Source of the DNA: an uncultured Bacteroidales bacterium
Lineage (GTDB): Bacteria; Bacteroidota; Bacteroidia; Bacteroidales; UBA932
Direction: 5' to 3'
Length of the DNA stretch: 64,000 nucleotides
NCBI GenBank assembly: GCA_944322575.1
Contig: CALUPK010000002.1
Span: forward strand, 78,779-142,778
The notes beneath the pieces were generated by a model, which saw nothing but the letters and a program-made list of their open reading frames with translations, was not told the DNA's origin and made no database searches. The number at the start of each line of letters is the position of its first letter. Positions within the stretch are counted from its first letter, which is position 1. Shown here in pieces: positions 25,067 to 34,449 of this stretch. The position numbers and the translations under genes are program-made.

Positions 25067-26076
25067 AGCTCACGGCAGTCGGTCCGGTCCATGAGTCCGG
25101 TCATGAAATCTTCCATGGTCATGCCGGCCTCCCGGACCATCTGGGGTACGAGGCTGGCGGAAGTCATGCCGGGATTGGGATTGACTTCTAAGAAATATGG
25201 CTTGTCATCGGGGCCGAGGATGAAGTCCATCCGGACCATTCCGGTACAGCCGAGCCGCTGGTATATTTTGACGGCGGCATCCTGTACGAGTGCTTTCTGG
25301 AGCTGAGGTACAGGGGCAGGGCACAGCTCGCGGCTGGCTCCGTTGTACTTGGCGTCGTAGTCGAAGAACTCATTGTCGGAGATAATCTCTATAAGCGGCA
25401 GTGCGTGGATTCCGTCTCCGTCATCATAGACTCCGCAGTCTATCTCGCGTCCTACTATGTATTTCTCGAGGATGAGCGAATCGCTCTCCTTGAATCCTTT
25501 CTCGATGGCAGCAGGAAGGTCTTCCGGCTTTTTGACCTTGGTGACACCGAAGCTGGAACCTCCGCCGCATGGCTTGACGAACATAGGCAGACCGACATTC
25601 AGAGCCAGGTCGTCGGGGTCATAGTCATCTGTGCTGCGCAGAATCATATCCTTGGCCAAGGGTACACCCGATGTTCTGATGTAGCTCTTGCAGGCGTATT
25701 TGTCGAAAGCTATTGCGGCGCATGTGGAGGAGCAGCCTGCATAGGGTACTCCTATCATCTCGAAGTAGGCCTGCAGCTTGCCGTTCTCTCCCGGGTCGCC
25801 GTGAATGGCGATGTATGCCTTGTCGAACAGAATCTTTTCTCCCTCGATTACTGTGGAGAAGTCGTTCTTGTCTACCGGCAGACGTGTCTCCTGTCCGTCG
25901 GCGCCGGGAATGACTGTCCACCAGCCATCGCGCAGAAGCAGGATCTCGTATACCTTGCGGCCGGCGTTGCGGAGCCATCGGGCCACAGATTTTCCGCTCT
26001 GTACTGAGATGAGATATTCGGATGTGAATCCTCCGTAGACAACAGCTAAGTTTTGATCTTTGATATCCTTTTTCAT
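25063..26076 (-). CDS. ddl: D-alanine--D-alanine ligase
   Basis: This is an ATP-grasp ligase making D-Ala-D-Ala for the wall precursor. The start is set at 26076 (MKKDIKDQNLAVVYGG), 4 bases after the mrcA stop. A longer frame starting at 26160 would overlap mrcA by 80 bases and adds nothing typical of the family. Seen: KPCGGGSSFGVTKV (ATP binding), RMDFILG, and EVNPNPGMTSASLVPQM (metal ligands and C-terminal loop). 337 residues, normal size. Coupled to mrcA upstream and prmC downstream. Confidence 0.95.
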   Translation of the reverse strand: MKKDIKDQNLAVVYGGFTSEYLISVQSGKSVARWLRNAGRKVYEILLLRDGWWTVIPGADGQETRLPVDKNDFSTVIEGEKILFDKAYIAIHGDPGENGKLQAYFEMIGVPYAGCSSTCAAIAFDKYACKSYIRTSGVPLAKDMILRSTDDYDPDDLALNVGLPMFVKPCGGGSSFGVTKVKKPEDLPAAIEKGFKESDSLILEKYIVGREIDCGVYDDGDGIHALPLIEIISDNEFFDYDAKYNGASRELCPAPVPQLQKALVQDAAVKIYQRLGCTGMVRMDFILGPDDKPYFLEVNPNPGMTSASLVPQMVREAGMTMEDFMTGLMDRTDCREL

Positions 26077-26080
26077 AGCC

Positions 26081-28441
26081 CTACATATTGAAAAATGAGT
26101 TTTCATCTTCAGTCTCTCCGGCGGCGGTGTCATTGTCGCTTCCGTCGCACGCCGTGTCAAAATGCACTCCGGGAGGAGCGATGAAGCGGTCCTGAGAGGT
26201 GACTCCGAGGGTACCGTCCTGCAGTACCTTCTGCATGAAGAGTCCCCAGATAGGCAGGGCAGTGTTGGCGCCCTGACCCTGTGACATCTTCTCGAAGTGG
26301 ACCTGCCTGTCCTCGGCTCCTACCCATACTCCTGCCGTGATGGTGGGTGTATAGCCTATGAACCATCCGTCAGACTTGTCGTTGGTGGTGCCGGTCTTGC
26401 CTGCTACCGGCCCTTCTAAGGCATAGCGCCAGCGGAGCCTTGCTCCGGAACCTTCATTGACGACTCCTTCCATCAAGTTGACCATCAGGTAGGCGGTGGC
26501 CTCGCTTACGGCTTCCCGCTTGCGTGGGCTGAAGGTGCCGAGTACATTGCCCTCGCTGTCCTCGATACGGGTTACGAACATCGGGTCGATGTGTACTCCG
26601 CGGCTGGGATAGGTGTTGTATGCCCCGACCATTTCCATCAGAGTGATGTCGGCCGGTCCGAGGCAGAGAGAGGGGTAGGGCGGCAGATAAGATGTGATGC
26701 CGAGCTTGCGGCACATCTCCACCATGGCTGTGGGACCGAACTGGCGCATCAGGTATGCCGATATGTTGTTGCTGCTTCGCGTCAGGCCCCACTTGAGGGT
26801 GACGCTCTTGCCTATGAATTCTATCCTGTCCTCGCTCTCCGGTGTCCATGTGGTGTCGGCAAGGACAAATGTCTGGGGAACGTTCAGTACCTTGTCGCAG
26901 GGGTAGTATCCCTCCTGCATGGCGAGGGTGTAGAGGAATGGCTTGATGGTGGAGCCTACCTGACGCTTGCCCTGACGGGCGTTGTCATATTTGAAATAGC
27001 GGTATTCGGGTCCTCCGATATAGGCCTTAATGTGGCCGGTGGAGGGCTCCATGGCTATCAGAGAGGCCCTCAGTATGGATTTGTAATATCGGATAGAGTC
27101 GTCCGGTGTCATTACGGTGTCGATGTATCCGGGTTCTTTCCATGAGAAGACCCTCATGTGTGCTTTCTCTTCCCGGAATACACGGTCTATCTCCTTGTCG
27201 GAAGCTCCGTCTGATTTCATGTCACGGTACCGGTCGCTCCAGCGGCGGGCCTGCGCCATGACAGTCTCGGTGAGCTCGACGGGTACTTCTTTGGCGAAAG
27301 GCCGGTTGGGGTTGTCGGCTAAGTCCTCGAAAAATGCAGGCTGCAGGTCAGTGCTCAGGTGCTGGACCACTGCCTCTTCAGCGTAGCGCTGCATGGTGGT
27401 GTTGATGGTCGTATAGATGGTGAGCCCGTCCTTGTCGAGGCTGTACCGGCTGCCGTCCGGCTTGAAGTTCTTGTTCAGCCAGCCGTAGAGCGGGTCGTTC
27501 TCCCACAGGTCGAGGTCGGCCCGGTAGTCGTCTACGAAGTAGTAGTTGTCCTTCTTGGGCTCGGAGGCGCTCATGTATTTGCGGAGCATGTCGCGGAAGT
27601 AGGGGGCGAGGCTGGTGTTGTGGTCCTGCTGCCGGTAGTCGAGAACGATAGGCTCGGCCATCAGCTGTTCGGCATAGAGCTCGGAGATGAAGCCGTACTT
27701 GCTCATCTGGCTGATGACATGGTTGCGGCGGGCGAGGGAGTTGTCATAGTTGAGCACAGGATTGAACCGGGTGGGCTTGTTGACAGCCCCGACGAGCACC
27801 GCGCTCTCCTGGATGTTGAGCTCCGACGGCTCTTTATTAAAAAAGGTATTGGCCGCGGCCTTGATGCCATATGCGTTGCTTCCGAAAAAGATGGCGTTCA
27901 TGTACATTGCCATGATCTCGTCCTTGGTATAGTTGCGCTCGAGCTTGACTGCTGTAATCCATTCTTTGAATTTGCTGACGGCGAGTCTGAAAACAGCTTC
28001 TCCGGGGAATTTGCCGGTGGCCTCCTCCCTCGGGAAGAGGGTCTTTGCCAGCTGTTGGGTGATGGTGCTGCCGCCTCCTCCTGAACGGACGTTGCCGAGA
28101 AGGAAGGTCTTGACTCCCACTCTGGCCAGGCTGCGGAAATCGATACCGCAGTGCTTGTAGAAGCGGATGTCCTCAGTGGCGACCGCGGCTTGAACGATAT
28201 AGGGCGACAGGTCGTCATAATTGACATGGGAGCGGTTCTCGATATGATATGTACCGATGATCTTTCCGTCTTCGGAGATCAGCTCGGTGGCTAAATAGGT
28301 CTTGGGGTTCTCAAGCTCCTCGAAAGAGGGAATCTCAGCGAAAAGGCCTACACCGGTGATGAAAAGCAGCAGGACCGCGATAGGGATGAAGACTATACAC
28401 CAGATTGCAATTATGATTCTTTTCTTGACTTTTTCTTTCAT
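26081..28441 (-). CDS. mrcA: Penicillin-binding protein 1A, bifunctional glycosyltransferase/transpeptidase
   Basis: This is a class A PBP, 786 residues, with one N-terminal anchor helix (about 10-30). The GT51 glycosyltransferase domain has ATEDIRFYKHCGID (catalytic Glu90) and GGGGSTITQQLAK at 121-133. The transpeptidase domain has STIK (Ser about 496), SSN in TRSSNNIS, and KTGTTND. A short Asp/Glu-rich C-terminal tail follows. It is the first gene of a six-gene minus-strand run that ends with the STAS protein, and a candidate promoter box lies at 28462-28469. Intact. Confidence 0.95.
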   Translation of the reverse strand: MKEKVKKRIIIAIWCIVFIPIAVLLLFITGVGLFAEIPSFEELENPKTYLATELISEDGKIIGTYHIENRSHVNYDDLSPYIVQAAVATEDIRFYKHCGIDFRSLARVGVKTFLLGNVRSGGGGSTITQQLAKTLFPREEATGKFPGEAVFRLAVSKFKEWITAVKLERNYTKDEIMAMYMNAIFFGSNAYGIKAAANTFFNKEPSELNIQESAVLVGAVNKPTRFNPVLNYDNSLARRNHVISQMSKYGFISELYAEQLMAEPIVLDYRQQDHNTSLAPYFRDMLRKYMSASEPKKDNYYFVDDYRADLDLWENDPLYGWLNKNFKPDGSRYSLDKDGLTIYTTINTTMQRYAEEAVVQHLSTDLQPAFFEDLADNPNRPFAKEVPVELTETVMAQARRWSDRYRDMKSDGASDKEIDRVFREEKAHMRVFSWKEPGYIDTVMTPDDSIRYYKSILRASLIAMEPSTGHIKAYIGGPEYRYFKYDNARQGKRQVGSTIKPFLYTLAMQEGYYPCDKVLNVPQTFVLADTTWTPESEDRIEFIGKSVTLKWGLTRSSNNISAYLMRQFGPTAMVEMCRKLGITSYLPPYPSLCLGPADITLMEMVGAYNTYPSRGVHIDPMFVTRIEDSEGNVLGTFSPRKREAVSEATAYLMVNLMEGVVNEGSGARLRWRYALEGPVAGKTGTTNDKSDGWFIGYTPTITAGVWVGAEDRQVHFEKMSQGQGANTALPIWGLFMQKVLQDGTLGVTSQDRFIAPPGVHFDTACDGSDNDTAAGETEDENSFFNM

Positions 28442-28461
28442 TTCCGTAAAATAAATTCGTG

Positions 28462-28469
28462 CGAAGTTA
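28462..28469 (-). promoter_or_regulatory. Candidate -7 box for the mrcA operon
   Basis: TAACTTCG on the minus strand matches TAnnTTTG at 7 of 8 positions. It would give a leader of about 14 bases. No -33 element is clear. Confidence 0.4.
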
Positions 28470-28476
28470 GAAAAAA

Positions 28477-28509
28477 TTTGGGTTTTCTCTCACTTTATCC
28501 TTTACTTTG
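28477..28509 (+). promoter_or_regulatory. Promoter for topA (-33 TTTG, -7 TTACTTTG)
   Basis: TTTG at 28477-28480 and TTACTTTG at 28502-28509 (7 of 8 of the -7 consensus) are 21 bases apart, the spacing expected for Bacteroidota primary-sigma promoters. The transcript would start about 14 bases before the topA ATG. Confidence 0.55.
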
Positions 28510-28529
28510 CACCTTCATTTAATGGGAAT

Positions 28530-30836
28530 ATGGTAGAGAATTTAGTAATCGTAGAGTCGCCGGCGAAGGCAAAGACCATAGAGAAGATATTAGGAAAGGA
28601 CTACACGGTGCGCTCGAGCTTCGGGCACATCAGGGATCTGGCGAAGAAAAATCTCGGAATAGACATAGAGCACGGTTTTATACCCCAGTATGAGGTGTCA
28701 CCTGATAAAAAAAAGGTGGTTTCGGAGCTGAAGGCTGCTTCTGACAAGGCGTCCACTGTGTGGCTGGCATCCGATGAAGACCGTGAGGGAGAGGCTATTG
28801 CATGGCATCTGAGAGAGACTCTCGGGCTGGATTCATCCAAGACAAAGCGTATTGTCTTCCATGAGATTACCAAGGACGCTATCCTCCACGCCATCGACAC
28901 TCCCCGGGATGTGGATATGAATTTAGTCATGGCGCAGCAGGCCCGCAGAGTTCTGGACCGTCTCGTGGGCTTCGAGCTTTCGCCTATCCTTTGGAAGAAG
29001 ATCAAGCCCTCGCTTTCAGCCGGACGCGTGCAGTCTGTGGCCCTCCGCTTAGTAGTGGAGCGGGAGAGGGAGATAAATGAGTTTCAGTCAAAGCCCTATT
29101 ATAGAGTTGAAGGCGTGTTTGTCCCGGAAGCCTTAAAGGGCGGGAAAAAGAATGCGGCAGTTACCGGAGTCCTCGACCGCCGTTTCGACAGCGCTGCGGA
29201 GGCAGAGGCATTTTTAGAGCAGTGCCGTGACAGTGTATTTACTGTAAGTCATGTGGAGAAGAAGGAGGTGTCAAGATGTCCTGCCCCTCCCTTCACTACC
29301 TCATCCCTTCAGCAGGAGGCGGCCCGCAAGTGCGGTTTTTCCGTCAGCCAGACCATGTCCATCGCCCAGCATCTGTATGAGTCAGGACTGATAACATACA
29401 TGAGAACCGATTCGACCACTCTTTCAAAGCTGGCTATCGCTGCGGCGAAGGGATGGATTACAGAAAATTTCGGAGCGCAGTACCATAAAGCACGTCAGTA
29501 CAAGACCGGTGTCAAGGGCGCTCAGGAAGCCCATGAGGCAATCCGCCCTACCAACATGGCAAATACCGATATTTCCGGAACAGCAGCGGAGAAAAAGCTG
29601 TACAGTCTGATTTGGAAGCGGACAGTGGCTTCCCAGATGGCTGACGCTAAGCTTGAGAAGACAGATATAAAGATAGGCGGGGACAGGATATCGGAGCATT
29701 TCGATGTGACAGGTTCCACTGTTCTCTTCGACGGTTTTCTGAAAGTGTATATAGAGTCTACGGACGATGATGCAGCCGCCGGTGATGAGGAGAGAATACT
29801 TCCTCCGCTCGGTGCCGGAGACGTGATGCTGCGTGAAAGTATTACGGCATCTGAAAAATACACGGTCCATCCTCCCCGTTATTCCGAGGCTTCTTTAGTC
29901 AAGAAGATGGAAGAGCTCGGCATCGGACGTCCTTCCACTTATGCACCCACTATATCAACCCTGCATCAGAGAGGATATATCCTCAGGCAGGACCGTAAGG
30001 GTGAGGAAAGGACTGTTTCGGTCATAACTCTCAAAGGAGGAGAGATCACACGTAAGGACAAAAAGGAGGTGACAGGCTCCGAGAAAGCCCGTCTCTGCCC
30101 CGAGGACATAGGGATACTCGTGACTGATTTCCTGGAGAAGACATTCCCCGCAATCATGGATTATGGATTTACCGCAATGGTGGAGACGGATTTTGACAAA
30201 ATAGCCGCCGGCAAGCTTACCTGGAACAAGACAGTGGCGGACTTCTACCGTCCTTTCCATGAGAAGGTAGAAGAGACCATGAAGGAGAGTGCGCCCATGA
30301 AGTCCCGCAAAGTGCTCGGAACGGATCCTGTGTCAGGCAAGACTGTAATCGCAAGGATGGGACGTTACGGTTCAGTGGTGCAGATAGGTGAGGACGATGA
30401 CCCCCAGAAGAAGATTACCGGTTTGGAAAAAGGTCAGCTGATAGAGTCGGTGACTCTTGAGGATGCGCTCAGGCTCTTCATCCTCCCCCGTACTCTCGGA
30501 GAGTATCAGGGCCAGGAGGTCAGCTGCTCTAAAGGTAAGTACGGTCCCTATGTCAAGTACGGCAAGTCTTATGTCTCGCTCAAACGGGGTCAGGATCCCT
30601 ACACCATAACCCTCGATGCCGCCGTCAAGCTTATCGAGGAACATGAGGCGCAGCAGAAAAACAAGGATATCAAATCCTTCCCTGATGCCGACATATTCAT
30701 TCTCAACGGACGTTACGGGCCGTACATCAAGCATGCCGGAGGTAATTACAAGATACCTAAGGGTACTGATCCCACGTCTCTTACGGAGGAGGAGTGCCTC
30801 AGCATCATCTCCGCCGGAGGAAAGAAAAAGAAATAG
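28530..30836 (+). CDS. topA: DNA topoisomerase I
   Basis: This is a type IA topoisomerase that relaxes negative supercoils. The 768 residues include a Toprim domain (VIVESPAKAKTIEKILG at 6-22, SDEDREGEA at 81-89), the catalytic Tyr290 in GLITYMRTDS, and a central gate region. The C-terminal region has repeats with GPYVKYGK-like motifs (two clear copies near 670 and 740) in place of Cys4 zinc fingers, the usual Bacteroidota arrangement. The start ATG 28530 follows a good promoter. The Lrp-type gene follows after 2 bases. Confidence 0.96.
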   Translation: MVENLVIVESPAKAKTIEKILGKDYTVRSSFGHIRDLAKKNLGIDIEHGFIPQYEVSPDKKKVVSELKAASDKASTVWLASDEDREGEAIAWHLRETLGLDSSKTKRIVFHEITKDAILHAIDTPRDVDMNLVMAQQARRVLDRLVGFELSPILWKKIKPSLSAGRVQSVALRLVVEREREINEFQSKPYYRVEGVFVPEALKGGKKNAAVTGVLDRRFDSAAEAEAFLEQCRDSVFTVSHVEKKEVSRCPAPPFTTSSLQQEAARKCGFSVSQTMSIAQHLYESGLITYMRTDSTTLSKLAIAAAKGWITENFGAQYHKARQYKTGVKGAQEAHEAIRPTNMANTDISGTAAEKKLYSLIWKRTVASQMADAKLEKTDIKIGGDRISEHFDVTGSTVLFDGFLKVYIESTDDDAAAGDEERILPPLGAGDVMLRESITASEKYTVHPPRYSEASLVKKMEELGIGRPSTYAPTISTLHQRGYILRQDRKGEERTVSVITLKGGEITRKDKKEVTGSEKARLCPEDIGILVTDFLEKTFPAIMDYGFTAMVETDFDKIAAGKLTWNKTVADFYRPFHEKVEETMKESAPMKSRKVLGTDPVSGKTVIARMGRYGSVVQIGEDDDPQKKITGLEKGQLIESVTLEDALRLFILPRTLGEYQGQEVSCSKGKYGPYVKYGKSYVSLKRGQDPYTITLDAAVKLIEEHEAQQKNKDIKSFPDADIFILNGRYGPYIKHAGGNYKIPKGTDPTSLTEEECLSIISAGGKKKK

Positions 30837-30838
30837 CT

Positions 30839-31324
30839 ATGAGTAATACAAAATATCAACTGGACAGAATAGATCAGAAGATACTGTCCTACTTAGTCAA
30901 GAACGCCAGGATGCCATTTCTCGAGATAGCCCGCGAGTGCGGAGTCTCGGGAGCAGCCATCCACCAGAGAGTGAAGAAGATGGAGACTATGGGCATCATC
31001 ACCGGCTCACGTCTTCTTGTCAAGCCGCAGGCCCTGGGTCTGAACGTGTGCGCATTTGTCGGAGTATCTCTTTCAGAGACCAGCAAGTACAATGAGGTCA
31101 TAGGAAATCTCCGAAAGATTCCGGAGGTGGTCGAGTGTCATTTCGTTACCGGCAAGCATGCCCTGTTGGTGAAGCTGTTCTGCACGGACCATGACCATCT
31201 GATGAGAATCTTGGTACACACCATCCAGAACATCCCCTACATAGCAAGCACTGATACGATGATATCATTGGATCAGGCTATCGAGCGTCAGGTATGGGTG
31301 GATGACGTGCCGGTCAGGGACTAA
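30839..31324 (+). CDS. Lrp/AsnC-family transcriptional regulator
   Basis: This is a 161-residue DNA-binding protein. The ATG at 30839 begins MSNTKYQLDRIDQKIL, the canonical Lrp start, and lies 2 bases after the topA stop; a longer frame starting inside topA is rejected. Seen: an N-terminal winged helix-turn-helix (LVKNARMPFLEIAREC...GAAIHQRVKKME) and a C-terminal RAM effector domain (VVECHFVTGKHALLVK). It probably senses an amino acid. Its last 4 bases overlap tail to tail with the serine hydrolase gene. Confidence 0.93.
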   Translation: MSNTKYQLDRIDQKILSYLVKNARMPFLEIARECGVSGAAIHQRVKKMETMGIITGSRLLVKPQALGLNVCAFVGVSLSETSKYNEVIGNLRKIPEVVECHFVTGKHALLVKLFCTDHDHLMRILVHTIQNIPYIASTDTMISLDQAIERQVWVDDVPVRD

Positions 31325-33024
31325 TCCTCTCCTCCGGTCATAATCCATGGACCGAAATTCTCGTTGTAGTTGAAGTCTATCTCGAAATCTACAGGGGCCT
31401 CCCCGTCGCTGTAGTTGTGGAAGAATACGGGGAAAGTATGGCCGTCGGAGCGGAGCCAGAACTCGTTGCCGCGGTGGTGGTCGAGCCTGTGTGTCCATCC
31501 GTAGCGGCCTATCGTCAGGTATAGTCTTCCGTTACGCATGGTTACCTCCGCGTCTCCGAAAGGAGCCGGTTTGGTATAGTGCCCGACCAGTCGGCTGAAC
31601 TCCGGAGTCACGCTGCTGCGTTTTATGATACATGGGACTGACCGCCGTCCCGGTTTTTTCTTGTCTTCGAACCACTGTTCCAGCCCTTCTGTACTCCAGT
31701 CTTTCAGGGTGTCGCCAGGAAGATACAGGTCAATTATTCTTCTCATCAGTCCCATTCTGGCGTATTCGGAAACTTCGGAATTGCACAGAATGGCTATGCC
31801 GAGGTCCAGCGCCGGCACGAACCCGCATATTCCGGTAAATCCCCATGTCGTTCCGGTATGGTAGATCACCCGGTAGTCCCTGTTCTGTTCTATGTACCAG
31901 CAATAACCGTAGTCGCGGGTCATGGCCGTGTCCCTGCGTACAGGTACTGCTCCAGTATGGAGGAATTCCATCTGTCCCATAGAAATGATGCGGACAGTGT
32001 CGCTGTAAGGATAGATGCGGAAACCCTTTGCCCCTGTAATGCTTATTTCCGGGAAATACTCTGTCAAGGCAGATGAGTCTGAGGGAAATGATGATCTCAG
32101 GCAGCTGTCGGGGCGGACAGTCCGGATTACAGTGCCGTTGTTCAGATGCAGACTTACCCATTTAGCCATGTCTTCGGCAGTAGAGCTGATGCTCCCGGCC
32201 GGTCCTATGACGTCCACCCAGTGCAGAGCCCTCTCTTCTCCGTGCAGTGCCGTGACGTAGATCGAGCCCCTGCTGCCGTTCTTCCCCTTGGAGTATCCGA
32301 AGTAGTGCGCTGTAGAGGCTTTTTCGCCGGCGTCGATGTATCCGTCGGATCCCGGTACGGACGAATTCATTCCGAGGGGGATGAAGATGCGCTCACGTAT
32401 GTTGTCCTCCCAGGATCTGCCTGTGACTTTCTCTATGATGCGGGCAGCGATGATGAATGTAATGTTGTTGTATGCAAATTTCTCCCTGAACGGATGTACC
32501 GGCTCGATATACCTGAACATCCTGTAGATGTCGTCCCTGTCGTATCCCAAGTTGGGAATATAGGTCCCTGCCTGTGCCACTAAGCCCGTGGAATGCGTAA
32601 GCAGGTCCTTTACCATCATTACGTTCTCTACGCTGTCATTATACCAGTCGAAGTCAGGCAGAATCTGCTTGACCGTGTCTTCCCAGTGCAGGAGCCCCTC
32701 GTCTACAAGAGAGGCAATGACGGTGGCCGTGAAAGCCTTGGTCATGGATCCTATGTGGAACAGGGTGGATGGAGTGACCGCCGCTTCCTTTCCGTCCTTT
32801 TCTACCGACAGCCCTTTCTCCTTGACCCCGAAGCCTCCGGAGAAGACGACAGTGTCCCCGTGTATGACAGATACTGACAGACCTGGAATTTTCCACTGGG
32901 AGCGCACCTGCTCCGCGTAGGCCGAGATATCTTCTGTGATATCCCCGCTGCGTATCTGCTGGGCATTGCATAGGGTGACTGATATCAGAATCAGGAGGGG
33001 AAGGATGGTAAGAAGTCTTTTCAT
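31321..33024 (-). CDS. Exported serine hydrolase, class C beta-lactamase / esterase fold
   Basis: This is a 567-residue protein with a signal peptide (about 1-21). The catalytic domain has the three expected motifs: SMTK with Ser93 and Lys96, YNN with Tyr185, and HTGTTWG in place of KTG. About 110 C-terminal residues form a beta-rich extension of the DUF3471-like kind. Family members include D-aminopeptidases, esterases and penicillin-binding-type enzymes, so it is more likely a wall- or peptide-related hydrolase than a resistance beta-lactamase. It begins 14 bases after radA and is the last gene of the malQ run. Confidence 0.88.
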   Translation of the reverse strand: MKRLLTILPLLILISVTLCNAQQIRSGDITEDISAYAEQVRSQWKIPGLSVSVIHGDTVVFSGGFGVKEKGLSVEKDGKEAAVTPSTLFHIGSMTKAFTATVIASLVDEGLLHWEDTVKQILPDFDWYNDSVENVMMVKDLLTHSTGLVAQAGTYIPNLGYDRDDIYRMFRYIEPVHPFREKFAYNNITFIIAARIIEKVTGRSWEDNIRERIFIPLGMNSSVPGSDGYIDAGEKASTAHYFGYSKGKNGSRGSIYVTALHGEERALHWVDVIGPAGSISSTAEDMAKWVSLHLNNGTVIRTVRPDSCLRSSFPSDSSALTEYFPEISITGAKGFRIYPYSDTVRIISMGQMEFLHTGAVPVRRDTAMTRDYGYCWYIEQNRDYRVIYHTGTTWGFTGICGFVPALDLGIAILCNSEVSEYARMGLMRRIIDLYLPGDTLKDWSTEGLEQWFEDKKKPGRRSVPCIIKRSSVTPEFSRLVGHYTKPAPFGDAEVTMRNGRLYLTIGRYGWTHRLDHHRGNEFWLRSDGHTFPVFFHNYSDGEAPVDFEIDFNYNENFGPWIMTGGED

Positions 33025-33038
33025 GGTTCGGGCAAGGA

Positions 33039-34445
33039 TTAGTCGTTGTCGGCTTTGAACAGCCGGCGGCAGAGGGCGGCAATGTCGGCTACTTCGACAA
33101 TACTGATGCCGGCGCGGGCGGTGCTTCGTCTCATGTCATCGGAGAGATTGTAGGAAGATATGTATATCTGCCTGTAACCTAAACGGGCAGCCTCTGATAT
33201 ACGTGCCTCAATGCGTCCTACAGGGCGGATTTCTCCGCTTAGGCCCACTTCGGCGGCAAAGCATATTCCCGGGCTTACGGGCAGATCGAAGTTGGAGGAG
33301 AGTACAGCTACTACTACTGCAAGGTCACAGGCGGTGTCGCTCACTCTCATTCCTCCTGCGACATTGAGAAATACGTCTTTGGCTGAAAGCTTGAATCCGG
33401 CCCGTTTCTCTAATACGGCCAGCAGCATGTTCAGTCTGCGGGAGTCGTATCCGGTAGCGGAGCGCTGCGGAACGCCGTAGGCCGCGGTGGAGACCAGTGC
33501 CTGTATCTCTATGAGGAACGGACGCGAGCCGTCGACCATGCTCCCGACAGCTACTCCGCTGAGGCTCTCTCCATGCAGGGGAGTAAGTATTTCGGAAGGA
33601 TTCTCGACTTCTCTGAGGCCGCTTCCGGTCATTTCAAATATGGCTATCTCGTCAGTGGACCCGAAACGGTTCTTGATGCTGCGCAGGATACGGTGGGAAT
33701 GGCGGGTGTCGCCCTCGAACTGAAGAACGACATCTACTATGTGCTCGAGGACTTTCGGTCCTGCAATCGAGCCGTCTTTGGTGATATGTCCGATGAGGAT
33801 GACAGGAATATTGCTTTCCTTGGCAAAGCGCAGGAGGGCGGCTGCGCACTCCCGTATCTGGGTCACGGAGCTCGCGGCAGACTCGATGTTGTCCGAGTAT
33901 ATTGTCTGGATAGAGTCCACTACCATAAGGTCGGGCGAGAGCTCGCGGGCGTGACGTATGATGTTGTCGACCATGGTTTCGCCCAGTACGGTGCAGTTGT
34001 CCTCCATCTCTCCGTCTTCCTGTCGCAGGAGTCTCATGGCCCTCAGCTTGATCTGCTTGGGAGATTCCTCTCCGGACACATAGAGGGTGCGGAGGGTCTT
34101 GCACCGGAGCGGAATCTGCAGGGCGAGTGTGGATTTGCCGATGCCCGGCTCTCCGCCTAACAGAATCATGGACCCCGGAACAATGCCTCCTCCGAGTATG
34201 CGCTCCACCTCCGGAGAGCCTACGCTGATGCGGCTGTCTTCGGTGACGGAAATCTCTTTCAGGGACAATGGCACGGGCTCTGACACATTGACAAGGGACT
34301 TGTCCCGGGAGGATGCGGATTTCTCCCGGGACAGTCCCTCTTTCATGGTATTCCATTCTCCGCAGGCCGGGCAGCGCCCCATCCATTTACTGGTCTCATT
34401 GCCGCAGGAGGTGCAGTACCATACTGTCTTTACTTTGGACGGCAT
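33039..34445 (-). CDS. radA: DNA repair protein RadA
   Basis: This is a RecA-like helicase that promotes branch migration in recombination. The 468 residues include an N-terminal C4 zinc finger (Cys11, 14, 25, 28), Walker A GEPGIGKST with Lys104, the KNRFG motif specific to RadA, and a C-terminal Lon-protease-like domain lacking an obvious Ser-Lys dyad. It starts 4 bases after the lipoprotein stop. Being inside a malQ/transporter/lipoprotein run is odd but may just reflect compact gene packing. Confidence 0.96.
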   Translation of the reverse strand: MPSKVKTVWYCTSCGNETSKWMGRCPACGEWNTMKEGLSREKSASSRDKSLVNVSEPVPLSLKEISVTEDSRISVGSPEVERILGGGIVPGSMILLGGEPGIGKSTLALQIPLRCKTLRTLYVSGEESPKQIKLRAMRLLRQEDGEMEDNCTVLGETMVDNIIRHARELSPDLMVVDSIQTIYSDNIESAASSVTQIRECAAALLRFAKESNIPVILIGHITKDGSIAGPKVLEHIVDVVLQFEGDTRHSHRILRSIKNRFGSTDEIAIFEMTGSGLREVENPSEILTPLHGESLSGVAVGSMVDGSRPFLIEIQALVSTAAYGVPQRSATGYDSRRLNMLLAVLEKRAGFKLSAKDVFLNVAGGMRVSDTACDLAVVVAVLSSNFDLPVSPGICFAAEVGLSGEIRPVGRIEARISEAARLGYRQIYISSYNLSDDMRRSTARAGISIVEVADIAALCRRLFKADND

Positions 34446-34449
34446 GGGT

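Noticed and set aside
31321-33024. Antibiotic-resistance beta-lactamase
   Set aside because: SMTK, YNN and HTG motifs and the C-terminal beta domain fit the broad serine hydrolase/esterase group; nothing points to a resistance enzyme.
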